Positions 11,501 through 20,580 of a DNA stretch of 64,000 bases are shown here, in pieces (position 1 is the stretch's first letter; every line of letters begins with the position of its first letter). Source of the DNA: Cheilinus undulatus (Eukaryota > Chordata > Actinopteri > Labriformes > Labridae); contig NC_054873.1 in assembly GCF_018320785.1 (NCBI RefSeq), forward strand, positions 25,200,196 to 25,264,195. The letters run 5' to 3'. The position numbers and the translations under genes were made by a program. The notes below the pieces were generated by a model. That model saw nothing but the letters and a program-made list of their open reading frames with translations, ran no database searches and was not told the origin of the DNA.

Positions 11501-14500
11501 CTCACCTTCCGTTTCACATCAAATGTGAGACTGAGAAGTAGGGAGAAGTAGAAGCCCATTTCCAGGAGGTAATACCAGTACTGAGATGGTAGCATGGACT
11601 GTATGGACAAATAACACTCACCTATAGATCTCCATCATACTACATCATGAGAAATTGCAACAGTAAAAACACTTACCTGTTTAGGAAAGCCAGCCCAAAC
11701 CTCCCTCAGATTATAAAGCCAAGGTTTCTGCAGCCAACAAAAACAAAGGGAGGAGTATAAGGGGGGATTTAGAGAACGGCCTTGAAAAAAGAACGACAAG
11801 GGTAAATGCTGCCCACAGGCTCATTCATGCATGTGTGTCTGCCAGAGTGTGAGAAAAACCCTGAAGCACATACTGAGCACAGTGAAACCAGAGTCGTATA
11901 TCCACACAGAGAGACAGAGGGAGAGGAAGACAAAATGAGAAAGACAAATATCCCATACTAGCAAAGCAGTGGAAAAATTGTCCAACATAAAATCTGAATA
12001 CAGTTTTTTGCAACATTGATATAAAAAGGAAAGGAGGCCAAAAGTACTTACATCATAGAGCGCAAAGACTCCATAGACAAATGCAAATAAATAAAATACA
12101 CATCTCCAGCTGTTGACACACAAGAAAAATGTCACATATTAAAGCAAACACACCTACACTCTCAGATCCATGTTTAATCCAACATAAAAACACAAGCACA
12201 CACCTGGCTTCACAGAACCTCTTGCGGAGCCCTGCACGCTGCTGGTTTCTCCTCCTCCTAAACCAGACATGAACTTTCCCTTCTGACCAGCTGGTCTTCT
12301 TACAAAGAGACCTCACATCAGCCTTAGACAAGAGGGAAACAATCCAACTTTTACACTCTGATCACACTCTACAAGGTTCAACAAGTCATACAAGTAGCAG
12401 ATGAGTGGAAGAAACCTTTGATTTACCGAACATCTAATTTCAGCTTCAAACTGCAACATCCATAAAGTATCTGAAATAATAGCTCATACTCATCTAACAC
12501 TTTAAGTTTATTCCCAGAAGTCTACATTTTTTTGACAAGGAACATTGAGTTCTTAGGATTTCTGGCACCCCCCTGTGGACAAAGCAAACCTCTAATTTTG
12601 TTCCTTTCATTTTCCTGTAATAGCATGTGTAAGTGTTGTTCTGCTTTCTTTGGCAGTTTTAGGTACACTTTATGGACAAAAGTATGAGGATGCCTGACCA
12701 TTACATCAACAGGGACTGTTATTATGACATGGTGTTCAGATACATTTACTTTCATTTGGAGTTGGCCTTCCTTTTGCAGCTCTTTTTGGAAGGTTTTCCC
12801 TAAGATTTTGGAGTTTTTTGTGGGAATTTGTGCCTATTCATTCTGTAGAGTTTATGAGGTCAGACAACTGATGTTAAAAGAGAAGGCCTGGCTTGCAATC
12901 TCTGTTTAAGTTTACCCCAGAGGTGCTCGATGGGGTTACGGCTAGGGCTCTCTGCAGGCCTGTCAAGTTCCTACATGCCAGACCATGTCTTTGTAGTCTT
13001 TGCCTTGTGCACTGGGGGTCAGTCATGTTAGAATACAAAAGGGCCTTCCCCAAACTGTTGCCACAAAGTTGGAAGTATAGCATTGTCCAAAATATCATGG
13101 TAAGCCACAATGCAGCTAGGCAGGTATCGTTCGGGATCTTTCAAACCCAGACTCGCCCATCTGCCTGCCAGGGATTCATTATTCCACAGAACACGTTTCT
13201 ACAGGTCCACAGTCCAGTGTTGATGTGCTTTACACTGCTCTATCTGATGCTTGACATTGGATTTGGTTATGTGAGGCTTGCATACAGCTGCTTGACCATG
13301 GAAACCCATTCCATGAAGCCCCTTCACAGTATTTGTGTTTGCATTAATGCCAGTGGACACCACCTCAGCAGTCGCTGACCCCGATCTGGGATTTTATTTA
13401 GTCTTCTACTTCATAGCTGAGTTGCTGTTGTTCCTAAATGCTTCAACTTTCTAATATCACTTACATTTGACAGTAGAACTTCCAGGAGGATGACAGTTCA
13501 CTAACTGCTTTATTGCAAAGGTGACATCTATCACATGGAGACTGCATGGCTAGGTGCTTGATTTTATACACCTGTGGCAACAGGTCTGATTGAATCACCT
13601 GATTACAATAATTAACAGGAGTGGCCAAATACTTTTGTCCATATAGTGTAGGTATGCTTTTACATAGAGAAGAGATTAACTTTTGAAATTAACACATTAG
13701 TGGCAAGGCCTGCACACAGTCACAGCCACATGCACTATTTTTTTCAAAACAATCAATCAGTCGGTTTTTACATAATAGCGCCGAAGCTATCGCAAGATAC
13801 TTCTTAAAAGGGGCAGGTCTAGAGCATACTGTCTGATATATTAAGATCAAACGCTAATCTTCCTGATCCCAGCACTAGCAGTTTTTAGCCTCGTTACAGT
13901 GGCGAGGAAAACCTTCCCTTTAACAGGCAGCAACCTCGAGCAGAACCTGACTCATGTTGACAGCCATCTGCCCTATCATGTTTTTTAAAAAACATTATTA
14001 TTGTAAAATTTGCTGATGACAAAGTCATTACAAGTTTGCTGACCTATAACAACTCTAGCCATGGTACATCTGTGGATGAAAAAAATACAAAAATCATGCA
14101 TTTCAGAGCCTATGCCTCAAATCATGAGCCCAAAATCATCAAAAACTAGGCTGTTGAATATGTTGAGAACTATAAATATCTTGGACCAATTACAGACTTC
14201 AAAGTGACCTACAGTCAGCCTGTAACAAGGCACATCAATGCCTATGTTAGATTAGGAAGCTTGCTTGTTTTACAACAGCTTCTTTTATTCTGTTGAGCTT
14301 CTACTGACTCCACTTTGTCATTTTTCCTTGTGTCTTGGTAACCTGTCTTTTAAAAAAAAGAAATGCTTATAACCAAGTTGTGAAGTAGGCTTATAGATGA
14401 GCCACAACTCAACTTGTCAGATCTTCTAGCTTTACAACTGCAGCAAAAGCAGAGCTCTGTTCTTTATGACTGTTTCATCCTCTAAATTCTGAGTTTCAGC

Positions 14501-15330
14501 TTCTTTTCTCTGGCTGTCATTTTAATGCTCTTGAAGTGAGAACAAAATGATAGAGGAGCATTTTTTTTCCTGGAAGCTGTAGCATGTCTTAACAAAACTA
14601 GCACTTAAACTTTGGGAGGTTATCAATTATTTTTAAACCGATTTATCATGATTTGATTTAATCAGTCATATTTTAGAGGTCAGTTGGTCTGTATGTGAGA
14701 ATTACTTTGCTGTTATTTGCTGTTCTTATCTTTTGAAGGCCAAAGCTTTTGTCTGTACAACAAATCTAACTTTTAGATACTAATAAAGATGCCTAAAACC
14801 TGGAACATTTCTATTAAATGGTGCTGCCCTTTAAATACCTGTGAGGGAAACCGTGTTTGGCTGCAGAAGAAACTTTCCAGGATGTGGTTTGGTTCTGCTT
14901 TCCGGCGGACCTTGTCCTTAATACCCCAAACATTAGCCAATGGTGTGGCCAGGAACCTGCAAACAGCACGGAAGCAGCATCACATTAAATTTGTGTCAGT
15001 TTTTCACACCGTCAAACTACACTACCTACACTCAACAGGAGTGCCCTGGTTCATTGCTTCGCTCAGCTTGAGCAACATAATCCCTGTATTCTGAAACCAG
15101 ACATTGCTAATCTGGCTAACACACAGGCACGCTTCCCCACAGGCAGCGTGCTCTCACCTCTCAAACAGGTATCTGACAAGGAGCAGGCAGAGGGCGCAGG
15201 GCACCGTGGCGTAAAGTTGAGAGGCTTTGGCGTAGACACGACCTTCACTGTCCTCCAGATCAGACCAGGAGACGTTACCTGGCAGCCACAGACGCTCCCA
15301 CCACAGCCAATCACTAACTGTCTGCAGCAT
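8518..15330 (-). CDS. cers3: Ceramide synthase, CerS2/CerS3 group
   Basis: Ceramide synthases N-acylate sphinganine or sphingosine with fatty acyl-CoA in the ER membrane. Ten coding exons, all phase-consistent: 15158-15330, 14839-14956, 12204-12322, 12052-12109, 11677-11727, 11506-11598, 11214-11342, 9015-9121, 8779-8932 and 8518-8637, giving 373 codons (family about 380). The order is N-terminal [17 protein letters not shown], a Hox-like segment ending [13 protein letters not shown], then the TLC domain with FDVKRKDFKEQ and the Lag motif, including the His pair in [10 protein letters not shown] and the acidic HDSSDILLE. The C-terminus carries [16 protein letters not shown] (the family DxRSDxE motif and CK2-like sites). 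LYDKPWLYN and [14 protein letters not shown] are closest to CerS3, whereas the loop before the last helix ([12 protein letters not shown]) looks like CerS2, suggesting very-long-chain substrates. The start is chosen because an acceptor lies one base upstream of the ATG. The a/b paralogue is unresolved. Confidence 0.9.
9207..9320. repeat. 31-bp minisatellite in a ceramide synthase intron
   Basis: The unit beginning agtcacagagttactctgac recurs at 9207, 9238, 9269 and 9300, an exact 31-base period with few substitutions. It lies in the intron between the exons at 9015-9121 and 11214-11342. Confidence 0.9.
10190..10480 (+). mobile_element. Decayed LINE reverse-transcriptase fragment
   Basis: The plus strand encodes [14 protein letters not shown], the conserved RT motif of L2/CR1-type non-LTR retrotransposons. 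It is followed, in shifted frames, by remnants of the [10 protein letters not shown] segment and of a YADDTVIYC-like segment (now YDTVIYCL). Frameshifts and stops show it is dead. It lies in a ceramide synthase intron in the orientation opposite to the gene. Confidence 0.7.
12664..13650 (-). mobile_element. Decayed Tc1/mariner-like transposon
   Basis: The ends are 22-base inverted repeats (tacactttatggacaaaagt at left; its partner at 13629-13650), beginning and ending in TA as expected for a TA target site. The reverse strand retains recognisable but stop- and frameshift-broken transposase sequence of the DDE family common in fish. It is about 990 bp long and non-functional. It sits in the ceramide synthase intron between exons 2 and 3. 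Confidence 0.85.
13990..14330 (+). mobile_element. Decayed LINE fragment (C-terminal RT region)
   Basis: The plus strand reads [11 protein letters not shown], then [14 protein letters not shown] and [13 protein letters not shown], which match the YADD box and the downstream region of fish non-LTR retrotransposons. In-frame stops are present. It may be a different LINE family (Rex1-like) from the fragment at 10190-10480; I cannot decide. Confidence 0.65.
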
Positions 15331-15933
15331 GCTGGCAGAAAAGAGAAGTTTAAGACTTTAATCACATCTTTCTTTGATGTTAAATTTCAGATAGAAAAGG
15401 ATAAAAAAGGAGCACAGTCATCAAGAATGAGTAGATTCTTCTGTTCAGTTTGTATTGACCAAAAAAGCTTAAAGGACTCAAAACAAGATGACATTTTTGT
15501 TAGAATAAGGTAGAGACAAACTGCAGCCAAACAACTTAGACAATCACAGATTACCAGCCAAAAATTCAGTTTAAAGCTCTTATTTGTGACTGGCTACTAC
15601 CTCCTACTGGTGTTTTAGCAGTACATCCCTGTGTGTACATGCAGTCATGACGGAAGTGAGTAATTTGTAAACATAGAGCAACAATAGATATCAAAGGGCA
15701 AGAACGATAAATGAGGGTATGGAGCAAGATTAGAGAGAAGTAAAGTCCTTCCTCATGTGGACTCTGCCCACAACAGAGTGTAGATAAAAACTCTTCATTT
15801 GAGCTGTAAGAAAACTAACTTAAAAAGCCCTCAAATATGTCTAAATAAATAGAAATGTTTGTGTAATCAGAGTAATTCCCTGAGTCACTATTCAGTGTGA
15901 GCTAAGCCAGCATGGGAAGACGAGCATTCATAC

Positions 15934-15991
15934 CTGCAGGCAGTATCCTCCTGACAAGTTCCAACAAAAGAGACGGGAGCTGAGGCAGATC
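15934..15991 (-). other. Possible non-coding 5' exon of the ceramide synthase
   Basis: A 58-base minus-strand segment is bounded by an acceptor (ctatag) and a donor (CTGCAG|gtatga). The first coding exon has an acceptor one base before its ATG, so at least one upstream non-coding exon must exist; this is a candidate. The segment is open in one frame, but that frame is not in phase with the ceramide synthase. Confidence 0.4.
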
Positions 15992-16424
15992 CTATAGGCA
16001 GAGTGTGTGTGACAAATGTCCAATGAAAGCAAAGTTTTCAAAAGTTGACATACCAGAAAATCTAAAAATTTCTAGTTTCACTGGAGCGTCTAAGGATTTG
16101 CATTTTCAGCCTTTGGACCAGAGAAGCGGAACACGGTCACACTGAATCATCCACTCACCTTCAGTTAGCCAAGCTTCCTGGGATCTTTCTACATAAAGCC
16201 AGCCTCTTACTCATACAGTTTATGTTCTACACTTATCCACATCAGATATCAGTGTTGTTAATTCTTGTATGTTCACTCTCTCAGCCATTGTTGAGCCATT
16301 CTTCAAAGACCACTCAAAAAAGTTTGAATAAAAAGAAAGCAAATATTGACTCATGAGCTAATGCTTTCCCTGATGTCCTTCATTTGTATGTGAGGCGACA
16401 GGCTCCAGTGAGCATGTTGGTTTT

Positions 16425-16456
<32 letters not shown>
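16425..16456. repeat. (GT)n microsatellite
   Basis: About 16 uninterrupted GT units. Seen directly. Confidence 0.95.
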
Positions 16457-16457
<1 letters not shown>

Positions 16458-16465
16458 TCGCTCAC

Positions 16466-16531
16466 CTGGTTAGAAAGAACGGGATCCTTCCCTCCCACTC
16501 TGTCTGCTCGTGTGATCACACCCAGCAGGTC
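16466..16531 (-). other. Possible far-upstream non-coding exon of the ceramide synthase
   Basis: A 66-base minus-strand segment runs from an acceptor (cttcaag) to a donor (AACCAG|gtgagc) and is open in one frame. Adjacent to the GT repeat. It could be a second 5' UTR exon or a chance pair of splice-like sites. Confidence 0.3.
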
Positions 16532-17949
16532 CTTGAAGCAAAGGTTAGATCAGCACTGGAAAGCACTCACAGACTGTTAGAGCATGCTGTATTTGCAGTG
16601 GTGGATGGTAAACTGGAACAGTCATTAGAGTGTGCGATTGTTTGCGTATACCCTCACCTGCAAGAATTCCCTTGGAATGCTGGGAAGCCCCCACAAAGGC
16701 CCCATTCAGTGGTGAGGCAGGAGGGGGAGGAGCCGTGGCAGGTTATGGACAGAGGAGAAAAAAGGGAACTTCTACACGCAAGAATGAAACATCAATCTGC
16801 TGTAACTGCTGCTCTGGGTAATAACAAGTTTATAGGAATTAGTAACTTTGGTTATGATGAACTGCCCTCACTACTCAGTTTACACAAATTAAAGGACGGT
16901 CCACTCTGGATCTTCAGCATTAGCATTTTTAGAGGTTCAGAGGAACAGGATAGTAAAGAAATCAGCACACACATACAGGATAGTGAAATGTTTTGGGTGT
17001 TTCACTTTAAGCCACAAGGGGGCAACAGAGACAAAACAATACATGTAGCTAACACTGTAAAGTCTGTGTTTACATTATAAGAATAATGAATACAGTCGTT
17101 AATGGCTTTAAATGTACAACTTTGTTCAGTTTGACATCTCTGAAAAGCAGGATGAATGATGTTTTTTTCTTTTGCTGCTTAACACTCTGTAAAAACAAAT
17201 ATTAAGGCCCAACAGTTTCATAGCTTTTGTGACTCAAGAGGCCCAACTCAGTACTTTATGTTGCTACTTAGTTGACATAACATATACATATCAGATGAGC
17301 CTGAAGAAAATGTTGGCTCAAACTCAATGTTGTATCAACTAGTTATCAAAAGTGCACCCAATAAATCCTATTTTTTCCCCTCAACATTAGTAAAGTTGGA
17401 TTTTTACAGTGCACAAACTATGTTATGTGGATCTCTTTGCTTTTTCTGTCAGCTCTTTAGAAAAAAAAACAAAAAAAACCCATCAAAATACAATCAGGTC
17501 TGCCCACAGAAGGCCTGATTGCCCTAGTTAGGTCCCTTAAAAGCTCAGTGGATGGGCCCTCTTCCAGGTGGGATGATTTATTAAAATCAAAGCAGGTGTG
17601 TAGATTAGTGGCATAAATGCTAACCTGCTGGCTAGCATTTGTCTCCTTTTAGGACTGAAAAGTATATTCATGTTAGTCTCAAATCTGTCCCAGAAAGTTG
17701 CCTGTTTCATTCTTTCTTGCATCCTGACATTTTGCGCAATTAAGGGCTTAGAATAATTGACATTACGTGCTTCACTGAAACCATCTGCATTGTTGATATG
17801 ACAAAAAAAAAGGCTCATTCAGTTTTAAGAAAACAGCAGTATGAAATGGGTAGTTTAAAAAAAAAATAAAAAAAAACAAGATGGGTATCATTTAGGTTAA
17901 GAATAAAAAATGGTTGTTGTAGCTTAACTTTGGGGTCCAGTCTTCGTTG

Positions 17950-18101
17950 ACCCTAATCACTCTCTCACCTCCAGCTAGTCCAGAATGCAGCAGCTAGGTG
18001 TCTTATTGATTTTAACAGGCACGATGTATCATCCCATTTTTAGAATCCTTACATTGGCTCTCTGTTTTAGAATTTTAAAGATTTTACTCCTCACTTTTAA
18101 A
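17950..18101 (+). mobile_element. LINE-2-like fragment, part 1
   Basis: The plus strand encodes LQLVQNAAARCLIDFNRHD, the conserved segment just after the reverse transcriptase of L2-type LINEs, followed by decayed sequence. It is cut off at about 18101 by the insertion of another element and resumes near 19165. Confidence 0.7.
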
Positions 18102-19164
18102 TAGGGTTGGGTATCGTTTTTTTTTTGTTTTTTTTCTGGTACCAGTGCAAAATCTATACATTTCATTCAATGCCGGTGCTTAAACGGTGCCTGAATTGAT
18201 ACTTTTAAGAAAAAAAACTGCCTTTAAAGTCAGCAGAGGCGTAAAAGCTGTCTGGGTTTTGTAAATGATTAGCAGGAATATCTTTAAAAGATGCCGTGGA
18301 ACAGGGGTGTTCAAACTATGGCCCAGGGGGCAAATGGGGCTCGCTGACCATTTTCTATCGGGCCCCCAGAAATTACATTAAATTAAATTAAATATGGCCC
18401 TCAATAGAGCATGAAGCTTGGGCTACACTGTATTATTCTTCTTAGTTTCAAAACAAGAAATGCTACCATGCTAATCCTGTAAATAAACATTTTGACAAGG
18501 ATTTATAGCTGTTTTTTTGGGACTAAATTGAGATGACATTATAAATAGTAAAAATATTGGCAATTTAAAAAATAAAGATGTCTTGATTTCCAATAACCTT
18601 ATGGATTTTAGCAGCAAATAGCCAGTAATATCCAAAGCTGACTAGGGTCCCCTGAAATCTGATTTTTCTCTCCAGAATCCTTAAAATGATTGGCCATTAG
18701 CCTCGTCAGCCATCAATTAGCCATTTAAGCATACCCAATCACTGAGCATATCTTAACCAACATTAGATTGGTTTTACAAACTTTAATATCAAAGTGAGGT
18801 CAAAAGATATAAAAGTGGCCCAACCATCCTTATCTGTATTTGGCACCAATGGAAAAAGTTTGGACATCTCTGCAGAAGAACTTGACACAAGAAAAGGAAA
18901 CCAGGGCATCTTCTTTACCTAAGAGGCTACAGCTGAATGCATGCTGACGTTGAGACAGAGACAAACTACAAATTAAATGTGTCAGTCAATGTGATTAATT
19001 CCTTGGTAGGAAAATGCAAGCAGAGCAGAAACATTACTCCAAAAAGCAAAACAATACAAAGACATTCATGTCATAATGTATTTCTTGCCTTTCATTTGGG
19101 GTTGCAGGATATTGAAATTAAGGTATTGGATGTGTTGGTACCAGTACCATGTTGGTACTGGATT
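18102..19164. mobile_element. Element inserted into the LINE fragment
   Basis: The left end (agggttgggtatcgtttttt, then a ggtaccagtgc motif) and the right end (ggtattggatgtgttggtac) have the inverted character of a common fish DNA transposon remnant. It separates the two halves of the L2-like fragment. Boundaries are uncertain by 10-20 bases. It is itself interrupted by another element at about 18303-18880. Confidence 0.5.
18303..18880. mobile_element. hAT-like MITE nested in the previous element
   Basis: The left end caggggtgttcaaactatgg and the inverted right end (gtttggacatctctg) are diverged copies of a hAT-type terminal inverted repeat of the CAGGGGTGTCCAAACT class. There is no intact target duplication and no coding content. 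Confidence 0.55.
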
Positions 19165-19310
19165 TCAACATTCATTCCTGCTTTGAAAGCACCTAACAGT
19201 CTGGCTCCAAGCTACTGAGTAGAACTTTTAACCCCCTATATGAGCCAGCCCGCAGCCCGATCTTGGGCTAGGGTCTCCTGGTTGTTCCAAAGTTGAGATT
19301 CAAAACTAGA
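19165..19310 (+). mobile_element. LINE-2-like fragment, part 2
   Basis: The plus strand reads ALKAPNSLAPSY, a stop, then VELLTPY and a decayed C-terminus. This continues the L2-like protein broken off at about 18101. Confidence 0.65.
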
Positions 19311-19900
19311 GGTATAACACACTTCAACCTTGAAAGTAAAAGGAAAAGCAAATATCAAAAATATGTCCTCATTTTATTATATTATTTCACATTTTTATAT
19401 ATCAAAACCTCTACAAGCATGTCTGTTGATGCTAGCTGTGCTATACATCCTTTTGTCTTCCTGTGGTCTACAAGGCAGAACTTCTACATGTGTGGAACTG
19501 AAATCAACAGAAGAGCAGTGGTCTGTGGCCAAACACAAACCAGCAAAAAAAAAAATCGCGACAAAATATAAATACCGTAGAACAAAAAAGAAAAAAAAAA
19601 GTTCCAGTTATGTTTTAGGGCATTATGGGCCGTTCACAGCAGTCTTTTCTGAGTCGTTCAACCCTCCTTTTATCTCATGCAATCCTAAATCACCGAGTGG
19701 TGTAAACAACTCTGTGAAGATTAGGAGGATATAAATGATCTGCTGGATGGTCTCTCCTCAGACCCCAGGTATTATGTTTGCAGATAGGCAGGACAGACGG
19801 AGGGGTGAGACTCCAGGCACAGACAGGAGATGCTAATCTGGATCGTTCCTCCCCCTCCCTCTGCCGCCCGCTGTCCCTCTCCCTCTCCTTCCAGCTCTGC

Positions 19901-20580
19901 TCATACCAAAGTGTCTCTCTTTAGTTCACTGGGGGAAGGGGGGATGCAGTCTCCCAGCTTTGTAAAACTGGTAGAATGGCTCGGCTTGGCAGCGTGCTCC
20001 TCTGGACCGGGGACTCTTTGTCGTGGAGGCAGTGTGGAGCACCGAGCTTTTCCCCTGGAGCGGGGCTGCTGAGGCGGGGGACCTTTGAGTGCAAACAGTT
20101 CGCTGGGAGCTTTAGGCTGTGGGGCTGGAGGGGACTGTAGCTGTGTGGGGATTGGAGGTAAAGGTGACACTGGCGTGTGTGGAGGAGAGAATGGGTCTGA
20201 TGAGGCTGATAATGAGGAGCTGAGAGGAACAAGGGGAGTAAGTGAGGCCACTTGTTGGAACCTGGTGAGGCTGGTGGAGTGGCTGGGCCGCGGCAGGCTG
20301 TAACAAGCCTCAGCCCCTCTGTGGCGGGAAGGCAGGGTGGAGCAGCGGGACTTTGCTCTTGAGCCTGGCTCTCTGGGAGGAGGAGGAGGAGCAATGAGTG
20401 AGAAGGGCTTGGTGTCAACACTTGATTTTGTAAGTTCTGCTTGTGAGCCCTTCAGACTCTGTGTCGAGCCTCTGTCAGATGACGGCTGTGATGGAGCCTG
20501 TGGGTGTTTCTGGATTTCTTGTTTGGAGCCTGAGTGAGGGAGATCTGCATCTTTGGCTGTGCTCGGTGAGGGTTCTTCAT
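19901..20580 (-). other. ano2: ano2 last exon: Pro/Ser-rich tail with duplicated module and PDZ ligand
   Basis: This exon encodes 226 codons, including the stop at 19901-19903. It is Pro/Ser-rich ([19 protein letters not shown]) and contains two related modules of about 45 residues. One starts at [13 protein letters not shown] and runs to PSHSTSLTR (about 20245-20375). The other starts at [13 protein letters not shown] and runs to PSHSTSFTK (about 19930-20065). The protein ends RDTLV, a class I PDZ-binding motif; mammalian ANO2 also ends in T-x-V and binds PSD-95-type scaffolds. Confidence 0.85.

Larger units (their letters stand above)
15331..19900. other. Region between the ceramide synthase start and the ano2 stop
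   Basis: It holds possible non-coding 5' exons of the ceramide synthase (15934-15991 and 16466-16531), a GT microsatellite, a nest of transposable-element remnants (about 17950-19310) and, at the right, the ano2 3' UTR. The longest plus-strand frame (16430-17080) begins inside the GT repeat and shows no family resemblance, so it is not called. Confidence 0.6.

Noticed and set aside
12893-13378. 161-codon plus-strand frame
   Set aside because: It lies wholly inside the decayed Tc1-like element, antisense to the transposase remnant.
15934-16531. The two candidate 5' exons as coding exons of another protein
   Set aside because: Both are open in one frame and join in phase with each other, but 41 open codons in one of three frames is not significant, and the frame does not continue into the ceramide synthase.
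16430-17080. 216-codon plus-strand open frame
   Set aside because: It begins inside the GT microsatellite, overlaps minus-strand splice-like sites, resembles no family and has no exon-like conservation pattern that I can recognise.
19330-19734. 134-codon plus-strand frame
   Set aside because: AT-rich, Lys-run-ending frame in the ano2 3' flank with no recognisable features; probably chance.
19921-20421. Second long minus-strand frame (Leu/Pro/Ser-rich) across the ano2 last exon
   Set aside because: It is another reading frame of the same GC-rich exon. The frame chosen joins in phase to the upstream exon, ends in a PDZ motif and shows an internal protein-level duplication.
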